64,000 bases of DNA from JALCOL01 sp022649665 (GTDB lineage Bacteria > Bacillota > Bacilli > Lactobacillales > Enterococcaceae), in assembly GCA_030372335.1 (NCBI GenBank), contig JAUDCW010000007.1, one strand, 5' to 3'. The position numbers and the translations under genes are program-made. Under the pieces are notes generated by a model that ran no database searches, was not told the DNA's origin, and saw only the letters and a program-made list of their open reading frames with translations. This document shows positions 52,641 through 61,435 of this stretch, piece by piece. Position 1 is the stretch's first letter. Each line of letters starts with the position of its first letter.

Positions 52641-53135
52641 TTAACGATAGTTGACGAATTGCAGATCGACTGGAAAATCTTGTTCTTTTAATTTTTGGAT
52701 CACTTTTTGCAGATCATCGCGGTTCTTGCCGCTGACGCGGACCCGATCATCTTGGATCTGTGTTTTGACTTTCAGCCCAAGATCTTTGATTGATGCGGTG
52801 ATTTTTTTGGCAGTTTCTTTATCCAGACCATTCACCAAGTCACCGTTTTGCCGTGCATTGCCGCCTAACGCATGCTCGCTGGCGCTCCAGTGGATATTTT
52901 TGATTGGAACTTGCCGTTTGATCAGCCGGCTGAGGAGCACATCTTTGATTTGTTCGATCTTGTAATCGTCGTCGGAAACGATCACGATCCGAGTATCTTC
53001 CAACTTGATCTCCACAATGGAATCTTTGAAGTCAAAGCGATTTTTCAGCTCTTTCAATGCGATCTGGATGCCGTTTTTGACTTCTTCCAGATTTACATCA
53101 GACGCGATATCGAAACTTGATTCTTTAGCCGCCAT
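52641..53135 (-). CDS. yajQ: YajQ-family nucleotide-binding protein
   Basis: A 164-residue protein of two ferredoxin-like domains. The minus-strand ATG at 53135 follows AAAAGGAGTGACAGG; the frame extends slightly further back. Typical blocks are ESSFDIASDVNLEEVKNGI and GGNARQNGDLVNGLDKE. Xanthomonas relatives bind cyclic di-GMP and others bind tRNA or ATP. The ligand here is unknown. Confidence 0.93.
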   Translation of the reverse strand: MAAKESSFDIASDVNLEEVKNGIQIALKELKNRFDFKDSIVEIKLEDTRIVIVSDDDYKIEQIKDVLLSRLIKRQVPIKNIHWSASEHALGGNARQNGDLVNGLDKETAKKITASIKDLGLKVKTQIQDDRVRVSGKNRDDLQKVIQKLKEQDFPVDLQFVNYR

Positions 53136-53280
53136 TCCTGTCACTCCTTTTCTAATTACTTCGATTGTATCATGAATCCAGCCTTTAGCAAAAACTTAAC
53201 TGAATATAAAAAAACTCTACTTTAAAAAGCCGAGGGAAACTGGTAGACTAAAAAAGGTATTGCCGAGAGGAAGTGTCAGT

Positions 53281-54243
53281 ATGAATACAACAAGCGATCT
53301 GAGAATCGCTTTGATCAAAAAAATAGGGATCGTTCTTTTGACCGGAGCAACGGCCGCCGTCGCGCTGAATTGTTTCTTGCAGCCGGCGCATACGCTGGCT
53401 GCCGGCGTGAATGGGCTGGCCCAGCTGGTGTCCGATCTATTAGTGCATGGTTCGCTCCATTTGTCGCTGGGCGTCGGTGCGTGGATCTTTCTTTTGAATA
53501 TCCCGATCGCTTTTCTGGGATTTTTCAAATTGGGATTCCGCCTGATGTTATGGACATTTCTCAATATTTTATCCGTTTCGATCTTCACGATGTTCGTGCC
53601 GCTCACCCAAGTGACGGATAACGCTTTGATGGGAGCGATCATCGGCGGCGTGCTTTTGGGCGTCGGCGCCGGTTTTTCACTTAAATACGGCTTTACGACC
53701 GGCGGCTTGGATGTCGTATCACTGGTCCTCTCGCAAACGACGGGACGCACGGTCGGCAACTTTATGATGCTGACTAACGGCGTCATCGCGCTGTTAGCCG
53801 GCTTCGTTTACAGCTGGGAATCTGCGCTCTATACGATCATCTCGATCTACTGCATGTCGTATGTTGTCGATATCATCCACACGAATCAGCAGAAAGTCAC
53901 CGCCTTCATCGTGACGTCAAAAGCGGATGAAGTCGCTCATGCGATCACTGAGCGGGTAACGCGCGGGATGACGATCCTGCCTTCTTACGGCGGTTTCACG
54001 AAAAAAGAGAGCCAGACGATCATGATGGTGATCACCCGCTACGAGCTGTATGATTTGGATCAGGCCGTCATGCAGGCAGATCCCGATGCTTTCTTGAATA
54101 TCGTCCCGACCCAGTCGATCATGGGAAACTTTGCTGATGAAAAAGAACAGCGCAAGCTGAAAGTCGCTGCGACCTTCCCGAATTTCCACGGGGAAAACCA
54201 TGATGACACTGGGACCCCTCTTCCGAAAGGAGACTTGAAATGA
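53281..54243 (+). CDS. YitT-family membrane protein (DUF161/DUF2179)
   Basis: A 320-residue protein. ATG 53281 follows GAGAGGAAGTG. Five or more transmembrane segments in the first 200 residues include LNCFLQPAHTLAAGVNG and YGFTTGGLDVVSLVLS, followed by a cytoplasmic DUF2179 domain (about 215-290, with GMTILPSYGGFTKKESQTI). The transported substrate, if any, is unknown. It overlaps lepB by 4 bases. Confidence 0.92.
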   Translation: MNTTSDLRIALIKKIGIVLLTGATAAVALNCFLQPAHTLAAGVNGLAQLVSDLLVHGSLHLSLGVGAWIFLLNIPIAFLGFFKLGFRLMLWTFLNILSVSIFTMFVPLTQVTDNALMGAIIGGVLLGVGAGFSLKYGFTTGGLDVVSLVLSQTTGRTVGNFMMLTNGVIALLAGFVYSWESALYTIISIYCMSYVVDIIHTNQQKVTAFIVTSKADEVAHAITERVTRGMTILPSYGGFTKKESQTIMMVITRYELYDLDQAVMQADPDAFLNIVPTQSIMGNFADEKEQRKLKVAATFPNFHGENHDDTGTPLPKGDLK

Positions 54244-54764
54244 AATACTTGAAAACTTTTCTTTATCTTCTGAGCATCGTGATCATCGTCCTTTTGCTCA
54301 GAAAATTTGTCGTCGCGCCCGTGATCGTCAGCGGACATTCGATGGATCCGACGCTTTCTGACGGTGAGAAGATCATTACTTTGAAATATACAAAAAATGC
54401 GAAGCGTCAGCAGATCGTGATCTTGGACGCGCCGGATGTGCCGGAAAAAGATTATATCAAACGAGTGATCGGCATGCCGGGCGAAACGGTCGAAATGAAG
54501 AGCGATCAGCTCTATATCGATGGCAAAAAAGTCAGCGAGCCGTATTTGGACAAGTATAAAAAGCAGTTTCACGAAGCCCATCCAAATGATCCGTTTACTG
54601 AGGACTTTACAGCGGAAGTGCCGGACGGCTGCTACTTCGTGATGGGCGACAATCGCCGCAATTCACACGACAGCCGCTATATCGGCGCGATCGCCAAAAG
54701 CAGTCTGGAAGGGATCGCCAAAGTGATCTTCTGGCCGTTCGATAAATTCAAAGTGCTGCCATAA
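54240..54764 (+). CDS. lepB: Signal peptidase I
   Basis: Removes signal peptides at the membrane exterior. The 174-residue Gram-positive form has one N-terminal membrane segment (about 5-25). The nucleophile Ser34 is in SGHSMDPTL and the general base Lys74 in DYIKRVIGMPGE; box D is MGDNRRNSHDSRYIG. Start overlaps the yitT-like gene, so it is translationally coupled. A terminator follows. Confidence 0.96.
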   Translation: MKYLKTFLYLLSIVIIVLLLRKFVVAPVIVSGHSMDPTLSDGEKIITLKYTKNAKRQQIVILDAPDVPEKDYIKRVIGMPGETVEMKSDQLYIDGKKVSEPYLDKYKKQFHEAHPNDPFTEDFTAEVPDGCYFVMGDNRRNSHDSRYIGAIAKSSLEGIAKVIFWPFDKFKVLP

Positions 54765-54770
54765 GGGAAA

Positions 54771-54803
54771 AAGCAGGGAGGAGCAGATCCGCCTTGCTTT
54801 TTT
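54771..54803 (+). terminator. Terminator after lepB
   Basis: AAGCAGGGAGGA pairs with TCCGCCTTGCTT with one mismatch, followed by TTTT. Confidence 0.78.
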
Positions 54804-54863
54804 GCTGGAAACAGGCGAGAATAGAACAGAAACAAAGCAGAAATAGAAAAATGGGGTGGCGCT

Positions 54864-56183
54864 ATGCCGTTATTATTCGGAACGTCAAAAATCGATTCGG
54901 CAGGGGTCTTAGAGATCGGCGGAATCAAAGCAACTGAACTGGTCGAGAAATTCCAAACACCGCTCATCGTGTACGATGTGCAGTATATCCGTGAGCAGAC
55001 TGAAAAATTCAAACAAGTCTTCGAACAAGAAAACTTCAAATATCGCATCAATTATGCTTCGAAAGCTTTCAGCGCGGTCGGGATCTATCAGCTCTTGAGC
55101 GAACTTAAGATCAGCTGTGATGTCGTGTCCGGCGGGGAGCTTTACACTGCGCTCCAAGCAGGTTTTCCAGCCGAAAGCATCGAATTCCACGGTAACAATA
55201 AAGGCGTGCAGGAACTGCGTGAAGCTGTCGCGGCCAAAGTCGATACGATCGTATTGGATAACTTCGATGAGATCGCGCTGCTCAGCAATTTGCTGAAAAA
55301 ACGAAAAGCACGGCAAAAAGTTCAGCTGCGCTTGGCTCCGGGGATCGAAGCCCATACACATGAAGCGATCATGACCGGTCAAGTCGATTCTAAATTCGGG
55401 TTTGATATCGCGAGCGGTCAAGCTGAGGCTGCGCTGCGGCAAGTCTTGACAGATGAATCATTCGAACTCGCCGGTGTCCATTGCCATATCGGTTCGCAGA
55501 TCTTTGAAACGGCTTCGTTCGGCAAAGCAGTCTGGAAGATGATGGAGATCCTGCACGATTGGCAGGAGAAATATCAGTTTGCAGCTGCGATCTTGAACAT
55601 CGGCGGCGGCTTTGGAGTGCGGTATACCGGCGCCGATAATCCGCCGGCGCCTGAAAGTTTTGTCAAAGAAATTTTGCAGGAAGTCAAAGCAGCTTGTCAA
55701 AAATATGCGTATCCCATACCGGAAGTCTGGATCGAACCGGGTCGTTCGCTGGTCGCCGAGGCGGGCACAACACTTTATACAGTCGGTGCCCAAAAAGAGC
55801 TCCCGGGGATCCGCCGCTATGTTTCAGTGGACGGCGGGATGGGCGACAACATCCGGCCGGCGCTTTACCAAGCGGAATATTTAGGGTTTCTCGCCAACCG
55901 CGATAGCGGCGGCGATGCGCTGGCGGAAAAAGTCCGGTTGACCGGCAAATATTGCGAATCCGGTGATATTTTGATCGACGAGCTCTTTTTGCCGAAAGTC
56001 ACCGCGGGGGACGTGATCGCGATCACCTCGACCGGAGCATATACGTACTCGATGGCGATGAATTATAACCGCAATCCCAAACCGGCAGTTATTTTCGTCG
56101 AAAACGGCGAAGCGCAGATCGTCTGCCGACGCGAAACATATGCGGATATGATGCGGCTCGATATCCCGTTGACGAGGAAATAA
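54864..56183 (+). CDS. lysA: Diaminopimelate decarboxylase
   Basis: Converts meso-diaminopimelate to lysine. The 439-residue fold-type III PLP enzyme has the cofactor Lys in YASKAFS, GVHCHIGSQI, the phosphate-binding GGGFGVRY, EPGRSLVAEAG and the C-terminal CESGD and YTYSMAMNYN blocks. ATG 54864 follows GGGGTGGCGCT. No other lysine-pathway genes lie nearby. Confidence 0.95.
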   Translation: MPLLFGTSKIDSAGVLEIGGIKATELVEKFQTPLIVYDVQYIREQTEKFKQVFEQENFKYRINYASKAFSAVGIYQLLSELKISCDVVSGGELYTALQAGFPAESIEFHGNNKGVQELREAVAAKVDTIVLDNFDEIALLSNLLKKRKARQKVQLRLAPGIEAHTHEAIMTGQVDSKFGFDIASGQAEAALRQVLTDESFELAGVHCHIGSQIFETASFGKAVWKMMEILHDWQEKYQFAAAILNIGGGFGVRYTGADNPPAPESFVKEILQEVKAACQKYAYPIPEVWIEPGRSLVAEAGTTLYTVGAQKELPGIRRYVSVDGGMGDNIRPALYQAEYLGFLANRDSGGDALAEKVRLTGKYCESGDILIDELFLPKVTAGDVIAITSTGAYTYSMAMNYNRNPKPAVIFVENGEAQIVCRRETYADMMRLDIPLTRK

Positions 56184-56300
56184 TTATCGTAGGTTAAAAA
56201 ATCAATAAAACGCTTATTTTGAGAAACATTATCATTTACAAGACACCGGATAAGGTATATGATGATGATTGTAGAATTAGAAAAGAAGAGGTGTTCACCT

Positions 56301-56666
56301 ATGGCTGAGAAGGCTGAAAATGTTGAAAAGACAGAAAAAAAACAGTGGACAGAAGAAGAGATCGGGCGCATCAAAGATCATATCATGACTGCTCTGGAAA
56401 CTGTGATCGACCCGGAACTGGGTTTGGATATCGTTAATTTGGGATTGATCTACGGGATCGATCTGGACCAAGAAGGAAACTGCGAGATCAAAATGACTTT
56501 GACGACGATGGGCTGCCCATTGGCCGATGCATTGACTGAACAGATCCACTCTGCACTGGCGGAAGTTGCGGAAGTCAAAACAGTTGAAGTGAAACTTGTT
56601 TGGTACCCGCAATGGACGACGGATAAAATGAGCCGCTATGCCCGGATCGCTTTGGGGATCCGTTAA
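56301..56666 (+). CDS. MIP18/DUF59-family protein (SufT/PaaD-like)
   Basis: A 121-residue protein thought to help iron-sulfur cluster assembly. ATG 56301 follows AGAGGTG. A charged N-terminal stretch (1-22) precedes the domain with ETVIDPELGLDIVNLGLIYGI and LTTMGCPLADALTEQI; the conserved Cys is in MGCP. No suf genes are adjacent. A terminator follows at 56683. Confidence 0.9.
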   Translation: MAEKAENVEKTEKKQWTEEEIGRIKDHIMTALETVIDPELGLDIVNLGLIYGIDLDQEGNCEIKMTLTTMGCPLADALTEQIHSALAEVAEVKTVEVKLVWYPQWTTDKMSRYARIALGIR

Positions 56667-56682
56667 ACCACAAAAATTTGCT

Positions 56683-56719
56683 AAAACTCCTTTCATCGCT
56701 GATGAAGAGGAGTTTTTTT
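56683..56719 (+). terminator. Terminator after the DUF59 gene
   Basis: AAAACTCCT (56683-56691) pairs with AGGAGTTTT (56708-56716), with TTCATC/GATGAA inside and a T-run. Confidence 0.85.
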
Positions 56720-56810
56720 GTTTTCGCGAATAGTGAAAGCCGGAATGTTTGCCCGAAAAATCAGTGAAACGTATACTTTGAGGTAAGGAACGAATAAGGA
56801 GGAGAATGGA

Positions 56811-57266
56811 ATGTTCACTGAACAAATGGATGCAACGGATTATTTGTACTATTTAAAAAACAAAATGCACTCGACCGTATTTGCAACGATCGACGAAGAA
56901 GGCCGGCCGGCGACCCACGTGGTAGATATCATGCTGCTGAAAAATGATAAGCTGTATTTCTTGACCGCTGACAATAAACAGATGTATCGCCAGATGCTGC
57001 GGACACCATTTATCGCCTTGACTGGCTTGGAAGGAAGCGACACGATGTCTTCGCGGGCGATCTCGCTCCAAGGCGCAGTGCGCGAGATCGGCCAGAAGTA
57101 TCTGCCGGAGATTCTCGAACAGAATCCTTATATGAATCAAATCTATGAAACCCCAGTGCGGCAGAAGCTCCTGCGCGTCTTTGAGGTCTACGAAGGCAAG
57201 CTTTCAGTATATGATCTGAGTCAAAAGCCGATTTTTCAAAAAGAATTATTTTTTGGTGGAGAGTAA
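56811..57266 (+). CDS. Pyridoxamine-5'-phosphate-oxidase-like flavin protein
   Basis: A 151-residue split-barrel protein. ATG 56811 follows AAGGAGGAG. The N-terminus MHSTVFATIDEEGRPATHVVDI and the beta strand KLYFLTADNKQMYRQM fit the FMN-binding PNPOx-like superfamily. A true PdxH is longer, with a C-terminal signature that is missing here, so a general reductase or F420/FMN-type role is more likely. Ligand and substrate are unknown. Confidence 0.8.
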   Translation: MFTEQMDATDYLYYLKNKMHSTVFATIDEEGRPATHVVDIMLLKNDKLYFLTADNKQMYRQMLRTPFIALTGLEGSDTMSSRAISLQGAVREIGQKYLPEILEQNPYMNQIYETPVRQKLLRVFEVYEGKLSVYDLSQKPIFQKELFFGGE

Positions 57267-57352
57267 ATAGTTACTTTAGAATAGTTCTTATTATTTGTTC
57301 TTTTTTGGACTGCGCCTTACAATAAAGGTGCTTAAGAAAGAAGGTCATTTTT

Positions 57353-57622
57353 ATGAGTGAAAATAATTCGCATGAACAGCATTCTAATCCAAATGATGAT
57401 GGGAATCCGCTTTGGGGTGTATTAGGCCTGTTTTTCCCACTCGTCGGCTTGATCATTTATCTTGTTTGGATGAAAGAAAGGCCGAAATCCGCTCGTTCAG
57501 CGCTGATCGGAACGATCATCGGTTTTGTCTTGCATATCGGGATCATTGCCTGCTTTGGATTTTTCGGTTCGCGCGGGATGTTCTTCCCCGGCGGAATGAT
57601 GCGGCATATGATGTATTGGTAA
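57353..57622 (+). CDS. Small two-segment membrane protein of unknown function
   Basis: An 89-residue protein. A hydrophilic Asn/His-rich start (1-18) is followed by two hydrophobic segments (about 20-38 and 48-70), with WMKERPKSARSALIG between. The C-terminus is rich in Gly, Phe and Met (GGMMRHMM). It resembles the small proteins whose N-terminal zinc ribbon has been lost, but the family is not certain. It sits 19 bases before the DXS-like gene and may be co-transcribed with it. Confidence 0.65.
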   Translation: MSENNSHEQHSNPNDDGNPLWGVLGLFFPLVGLIIYLVWMKERPKSARSALIGTIIGFVLHIGIIACFGFFGSRGMFFPGGMMRHMMYW

Positions 57623-57641
57623 TTTGGAAAGGATGGTCAAT

Positions 57642-59402
57642 GTGGTAAAGATCGATCAGACATGGGTCCTTGACAAAGTCAATGGCCCTGAAGATGTGAA
57701 AAAATTAACAGTGCCCGAGATGAAACAAATGGCTGGTGAAATGCGCAAATTGATCTTGAACCGCGACAGCAAAGTCGGCGGACATGTCGGCCCCAACTTG
57801 GGGGTCGTCGAATTGACGATCGCCTTCCACTATGTTTTTGATTCACCAAAAGACAAGATCATCTGGGACGTTTCCCATCAGTCGTACGGGCATAAAATCT
57901 TGACCGGTCGCAAACAAGGATTTGAAGATGGGCACTTTTCGGAGATCTCGGGTTTTACCAGCCCGGTGGAAAGCCCGCACGATTTCTTTACGATCGGCCA
58001 TACGTCGACTTCGATCGGCTTAGCGACCGGTCTGGCGACGGCTCGCGATCTGCAAGGAGAAAAAGGAAACGTCGTTGCTTTGATCGGCGACGGCTCGCTC
58101 AGCGGCGGTTTGGCGTTTGAAGGCTTGAACAATGCCGGCTTATTAAAGTCGAATCTGATCATTATCGTCAATGATAATCAGATGTCGATCGATGAGGATC
58201 ACGGCAGTCTTTATCCGCATCTGGCAGAACTGCGCCGGACCAACGGGAAAGCGGCGAATAATATTTTCAAAGCAATGGGATTCGATTACCGCTATCTTGG
58301 TGAAGGCAATGAGCTGGAAAAGGTCATCGCTTTATTCCAAGACATCAAAGACATCGATCATCCGATCGTTTTGCATATCTGCACAGAAAAAGGGCTCGGC
58401 TATCCGCTGGCGATGGAGCATAAGATGGAGTTTCACTGGAAGCCGCCTTTTGATTTGAAGACCGGGAAGAATCTTCGAAAACTCCCGGCCGAAACATATA
58501 ATAAGATCATGATGGATTATCTGGAAAAGCGGATCCGCGAAGATGATCCAAAAGTCGTCGCGATCGATGCCGCGATTCCGGGGACTTTCGGTTTGACACG
58601 CATCAAAGAAGATTATCCGGAACGCTATTTCGATGCGGGGATCGCTGAGCAATTCACGATCACTTTTGCAACGGCACTCGCGTCTGCCGGCGTGCGGCCG
58701 GTCGTCTTTCATGCCAGTACTTTTCTGCAGCGTGCTTATGATCAGCTGGTCCATGACCTAGCGATCAATAAAAGCCCGGCAGTTTTGATCGTGGGCAGTG
58801 GGGACATTTCAGATAGTGATGAGACCCATCAAGGCACATTTGATATTCCGATGATCACTAGCATTCCAAACATCAAATATTTAGCGCCGACGACCAAAGA
58901 AGAGCTGCTGTCGATGCTTGATTGGGCACTCGCGCAAAACGAGATGCCGGTGGCGATCCGCTTGCCGGAACATCGCGTGCAGCATGGGGAAGTTTTGACG
59001 AACGATTATACCCAGCCGCTTTATCAATTTTTACAACGCGGCACAAAAGTCGCGGTTTTAGGGCTTGGCGGATTCCTCCCGCTAGCTGAAGAAGTGATCA
59101 GTGATCTGAAAGAAAAGGGGATCCAAGGCACATTGATCAATCCGGGAACGATCTCGGAGTTGGATGAAGGAGCGCTTGAAGAACTCAAAAAAGACCATCA
59201 AGTCGTCATCACGCTGGAAGATGGTTCGCTGGACGGCGGTTTCGGCGAACAGGTCGATCATTTTTACAGCGATGCACAATTGAACGTACTTAACTACGGC
59301 GCGCTGAAAGAATTTAATGAAGATGTTACGCGCGAAACTTTGTATGACCGCTATCATTTGAAAGCCGCTGAGATCGCAGACGAGGCTATACAAAGATTAT
59401 AA
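57642..59402 (+). CDS. dxs: DXS-like transketolase (1-deoxy-D-xylulose-5-phosphate synthase family)
   Basis: A thiamine-diphosphate enzyme of 586 residues, slightly shorter than typical DXS (about 620). GTG 57642 lies 8 bases after AAAGGA; longer frames lack a site. Visible: VGGHVGPNLGVVE, His in HQSYGHKILTGR, the ThDP motif GDGSLSGGLAFEGLNNAG, catalytic Glu in GIAEQFTIT, STFLQRAYDQLVHD-like HASTFLQRAYDQLVHD, and THQGTFD. In true DXS the Glu motif reads GIAEQH; here the His is Phe, and the DRxGxVGxDGxTH block is GSGDISDSDETH. Lactobacillales mostly use the mevalonate pathway, so this may be a divergent paralog making a thiamine or other precursor. Function is open. Confidence 0.85.
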   Translation: MVKIDQTWVLDKVNGPEDVKKLTVPEMKQMAGEMRKLILNRDSKVGGHVGPNLGVVELTIAFHYVFDSPKDKIIWDVSHQSYGHKILTGRKQGFEDGHFSEISGFTSPVESPHDFFTIGHTSTSIGLATGLATARDLQGEKGNVVALIGDGSLSGGLAFEGLNNAGLLKSNLIIIVNDNQMSIDEDHGSLYPHLAELRRTNGKAANNIFKAMGFDYRYLGEGNELEKVIALFQDIKDIDHPIVLHICTEKGLGYPLAMEHKMEFHWKPPFDLKTGKNLRKLPAETYNKIMMDYLEKRIREDDPKVVAIDAAIPGTFGLTRIKEDYPERYFDAGIAEQFTITFATALASAGVRPVVFHASTFLQRAYDQLVHDLAINKSPAVLIVGSGDISDSDETHQGTFDIPMITSIPNIKYLAPTTKEELLSMLDWALAQNEMPVAIRLPEHRVQHGEVLTNDYTQPLYQFLQRGTKVAVLGLGGFLPLAEEVISDLKEKGIQGTLINPGTISELDEGALEELKKDHQVVITLEDGSLDGGFGEQVDHFYSDAQLNVLNYGALKEFNEDVTRETLYDRYHLKAAEIADEAIQRL

Positions 59403-59455
59403 AGTCAGATTACTTCGGGAGATTGTGACAAAAGGGCGCAACTTCTTTAGATATC

Positions 59456-59492
59456 GGGACCATGACAAGATTTATGTCATGATCCCATTTTT
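59456..59492. terminator. Bidirectional terminator between the DXS-like gene and yolD-like gene
   Basis: GGGACCATGACA (59456-59467) pairs with TGTCATGATCCC (59475-59486) with one mismatch, followed by ATTTTTG. The right arm includes the stop codon of the minus-strand gene. Confidence 0.75.
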
Positions 59493-60007
59493 GTATGCGG
59501 AAAAAGCGAAAGTTGCGCAGTTTCATCATAAAAAGGCTGATAATACTCGTCTTTGACAGTTCGGATCGCAGTAACTTCTTCTAGCCGCAAAGCAAGCAGT
59601 GCGGGCTGCGCCGGCTCGAGCACGAACCATTTTTGTTCGGCTTTGCAAGAAATATGACGGACTTCCTCCCAAAAAATCTGCTGGTCATCGATGACAAAAT
59701 AATCTTCATATGCCTCGCCGGTGAAAAATCCATTGAGGTTGTCCAGCAGCCGGCCGTAGCGGTCTTTCAAATTCAGCTGGATCGCGACTTCCCGATGATA
59801 CAAAAAAGATTCTGCCAAGACTTGATCGACTGCCGAACGGCTCATTTGCGGCAAAGGCGGATTGTCTTTCAACGCTTCTTGTTCATTAGCACGGATCCCT
59901 TTGACGAGCTCATCCATTGCGTACGCTGTGCCCCATTTCAGACCGAACGGTCGGTCGTGGTAGAGATTATAATCTTTGAATTCCTTTCGGCTTCTTTTTT
60001 TGCTCAT
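59477..60007 (-). CDS. YolD-like protein with C-terminal beta-clamp-binding motif
   Basis: A 176-residue protein encoded just downstream of the Y-family polymerase. The minus-strand ATG at 60007 follows AAGGAGTCGGTGAAG and overlaps the polymerase gene by 41 bases. The N-terminus is basic (MSKKRSRKEFKDYNLYHDRP) and FGLKWGTAYAMDEL resembles the YolD-family start. The body shows a beta-rich region (YFVIDDQQIFWEEV) like YolD. Nine residues from the end it carries QLSLF, which fits the sliding-clamp-binding consensus. YolD-family genes often sit with UmuC/UvrX-type polymerases in Bacillota, where their role is unclear. Confidence 0.75.
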   Translation of the reverse strand: MSKKRSRKEFKDYNLYHDRPFGLKWGTAYAMDELVKGIRANEQEALKDNPPLPQMSRSAVDQVLAESFLYHREVAIQLNLKDRYGRLLDNLNGFFTGEAYEDYFVIDDQQIFWEEVRHISCKAEQKWFVLEPAQPALLALRLEEVTAIRTVKDEYYQPFYDETAQLSLFPHTKMGS

Positions 60008-61367
60008 CTTCACCGACTCCTTCCAAACCGGCCATTCCGCCTGCATGCCCGCCGATCAGCGAGGAACGTGCGATCGCGCGCCCGCCTTTTAAGAGCGAAT
60101 TCGCGTGGACGATCGAACGGAAGCCGAATTTTTTGCGGATCGCATCGATCACGAAATCGACTTTGGCAGCTTTGATTTGTTCTTCTGGATCATCAAAAAG
60201 GTTCAGCTGCAAAGTACTCGTAAAAATCAATTTGGCACAGTTGACGCCGATGTGGCGCACGACTTGGCGGGTATAATGCTGCTGGAAAATATAAAGGAGG
60301 TGGCGCGCCAGTTCTTTTGTCGCGTTGGTCGGCGGGATGCGCAGCTGCTGATGGAAGCCGCCTTGCCCGAATTCATCGACATAGCTCAGCGAATAGCCGA
60401 CCCACAAACTGACGACTTGCGCTTTTGCGCCCATCCGCCGCAAGCGGGTCGCAACCTGATCGGCCATTTCTTTGATCACGACTTCGATCTCGGCTTTTTG
60501 GGTATAATCGCGGTTCAAGACTTGCGAATTACCGACGCTTTTGCTCTTTGGATGGTATGTTTGTCCGAGAAAAGAGCGATCGATCCCCCAAGCGTGTGCA
60601 TAAAGCTGTGTGCCGATGATCCCTAAGCTGTCCTTTAAAACAAAATAGTTGGCATGTGCCAAGTCATCCACCGAATGGATCCCTAGACGGCGGAGTCTTT
60701 TGGCGGTCCGGCGCCCGATCCCCCACATATTTTCCAAAGGCGTGATTTTTTTCCAGACTGTTTCAGGGACATCTTGGTAGCGCCATTCTGCTTTCATCGT
60801 CGGGGTGTGTTTGCTTTCATTGTCCAAAGCTAATTTTGCAAGCAGCGGGTTGTCGCCGATTCCGCAAGTCGTATAGATCCCTGTTTGCCGGTAGACATCG
60901 CGCTGGATCATTTGCGCCATTTTCCAAGCGGAATCGAGGCCGAACATTTGCATGCCGTCGGTCACATCGATAAAGGATTCGTCGACACTATAGACATGGT
61001 GGTTTTTTTCGTCAGCATATTTTTTGTAGATCGCGTTGATCTCCATATTTTTTTGCATATAAAGTGCCATCCGCGGTGGAACGATCGCGAGACTCTGCGG
61101 GTATGGAAAGGGCAGGTCGCGTGCGCGCGAGATATTATTGATACCGTAGACTTTTTTTGCCATCGGACTGGAAGCCAAGATCAAGCCGCTGCCGCGTTCG
61201 CGCGGATCCAGACTGGGGTAGCTCATGACGACCAGTTCTTTCGTGAGCGGATTCCAGTTCCGCTCGACGCACTCAACACTGGCATAAAAGGATTTGCAGT
61301 CGATGCAAAGAATATCGCGCGAAGGCTCTTTGTCATAGTCGAATACAGGATTTTGATTGAATTCCAC
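59967..61367 (-). CDS. umuC: Y-family DNA polymerase, UmuC/UvrX type
   Basis: A translesion DNA polymerase of 466 residues. GTG 61367 on the minus strand follows GAGGTGG by 6 bases and lies downstream of a LexA box. Catalytic motifs are ILCIDCKSFYASVE (first Asp), and SVDESFIDVT (Asp-Glu). The helix-hairpin-helix is ENMWGIGRRTAKRLRRLGI, followed by the little-finger domain. A clamp-binding motif QLNLF lies at about residue 405. The C-terminal tail is Gly- and Lys-rich. Expression is predicted to be SOS-induced together with the YolD-like gene. Confidence 0.94.
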   Translation of the reverse strand: MEFNQNPVFDYDKEPSRDILCIDCKSFYASVECVERNWNPLTKELVVMSYPSLDPRERGSGLILASSPMAKKVYGINNISRARDLPFPYPQSLAIVPPRMALYMQKNMEINAIYKKYADEKNHHVYSVDESFIDVTDGMQMFGLDSAWKMAQMIQRDVYRQTGIYTTCGIGDNPLLAKLALDNESKHTPTMKAEWRYQDVPETVWKKITPLENMWGIGRRTAKRLRRLGIHSVDDLAHANYFVLKDSLGIIGTQLYAHAWGIDRSFLGQTYHPKSKSVGNSQVLNRDYTQKAEIEVVIKEMADQVATRLRRMGAKAQVVSLWVGYSLSYVDEFGQGGFHQQLRIPPTNATKELARHLLYIFQQHYTRQVVRHIGVNCAKLIFTSTLQLNLFDDPEEQIKAAKVDFVIDAIRKKFGFRSIVHANSLLKGGRAIARSSLIGGHAGGMAGLEGVGEDEQKKKPKGIQRL

Positions 61368-61386
61368 AACAGTCCACCTCGATATA

Positions 61387-61435
61387 CAAACATATGTTCG
61401 TATAAATTGTAAGCGGCAGAGTGGAAATTTGTCAA
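61387..61435 (-). promoter_or_regulatory. SOS-controlled promoter with LexA box
   Basis: On the minus strand: TTGACA (plus-strand 61430-61435), 18-base spacer, TACAAT (61406-61411), then CGAACATATGTTTG (61387-61400). The last matches the Bacillus LexA/DinR consensus CGAACRNRYGTTYG at every position and would cover the transcription start, as expected for repression. Confidence 0.93.
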
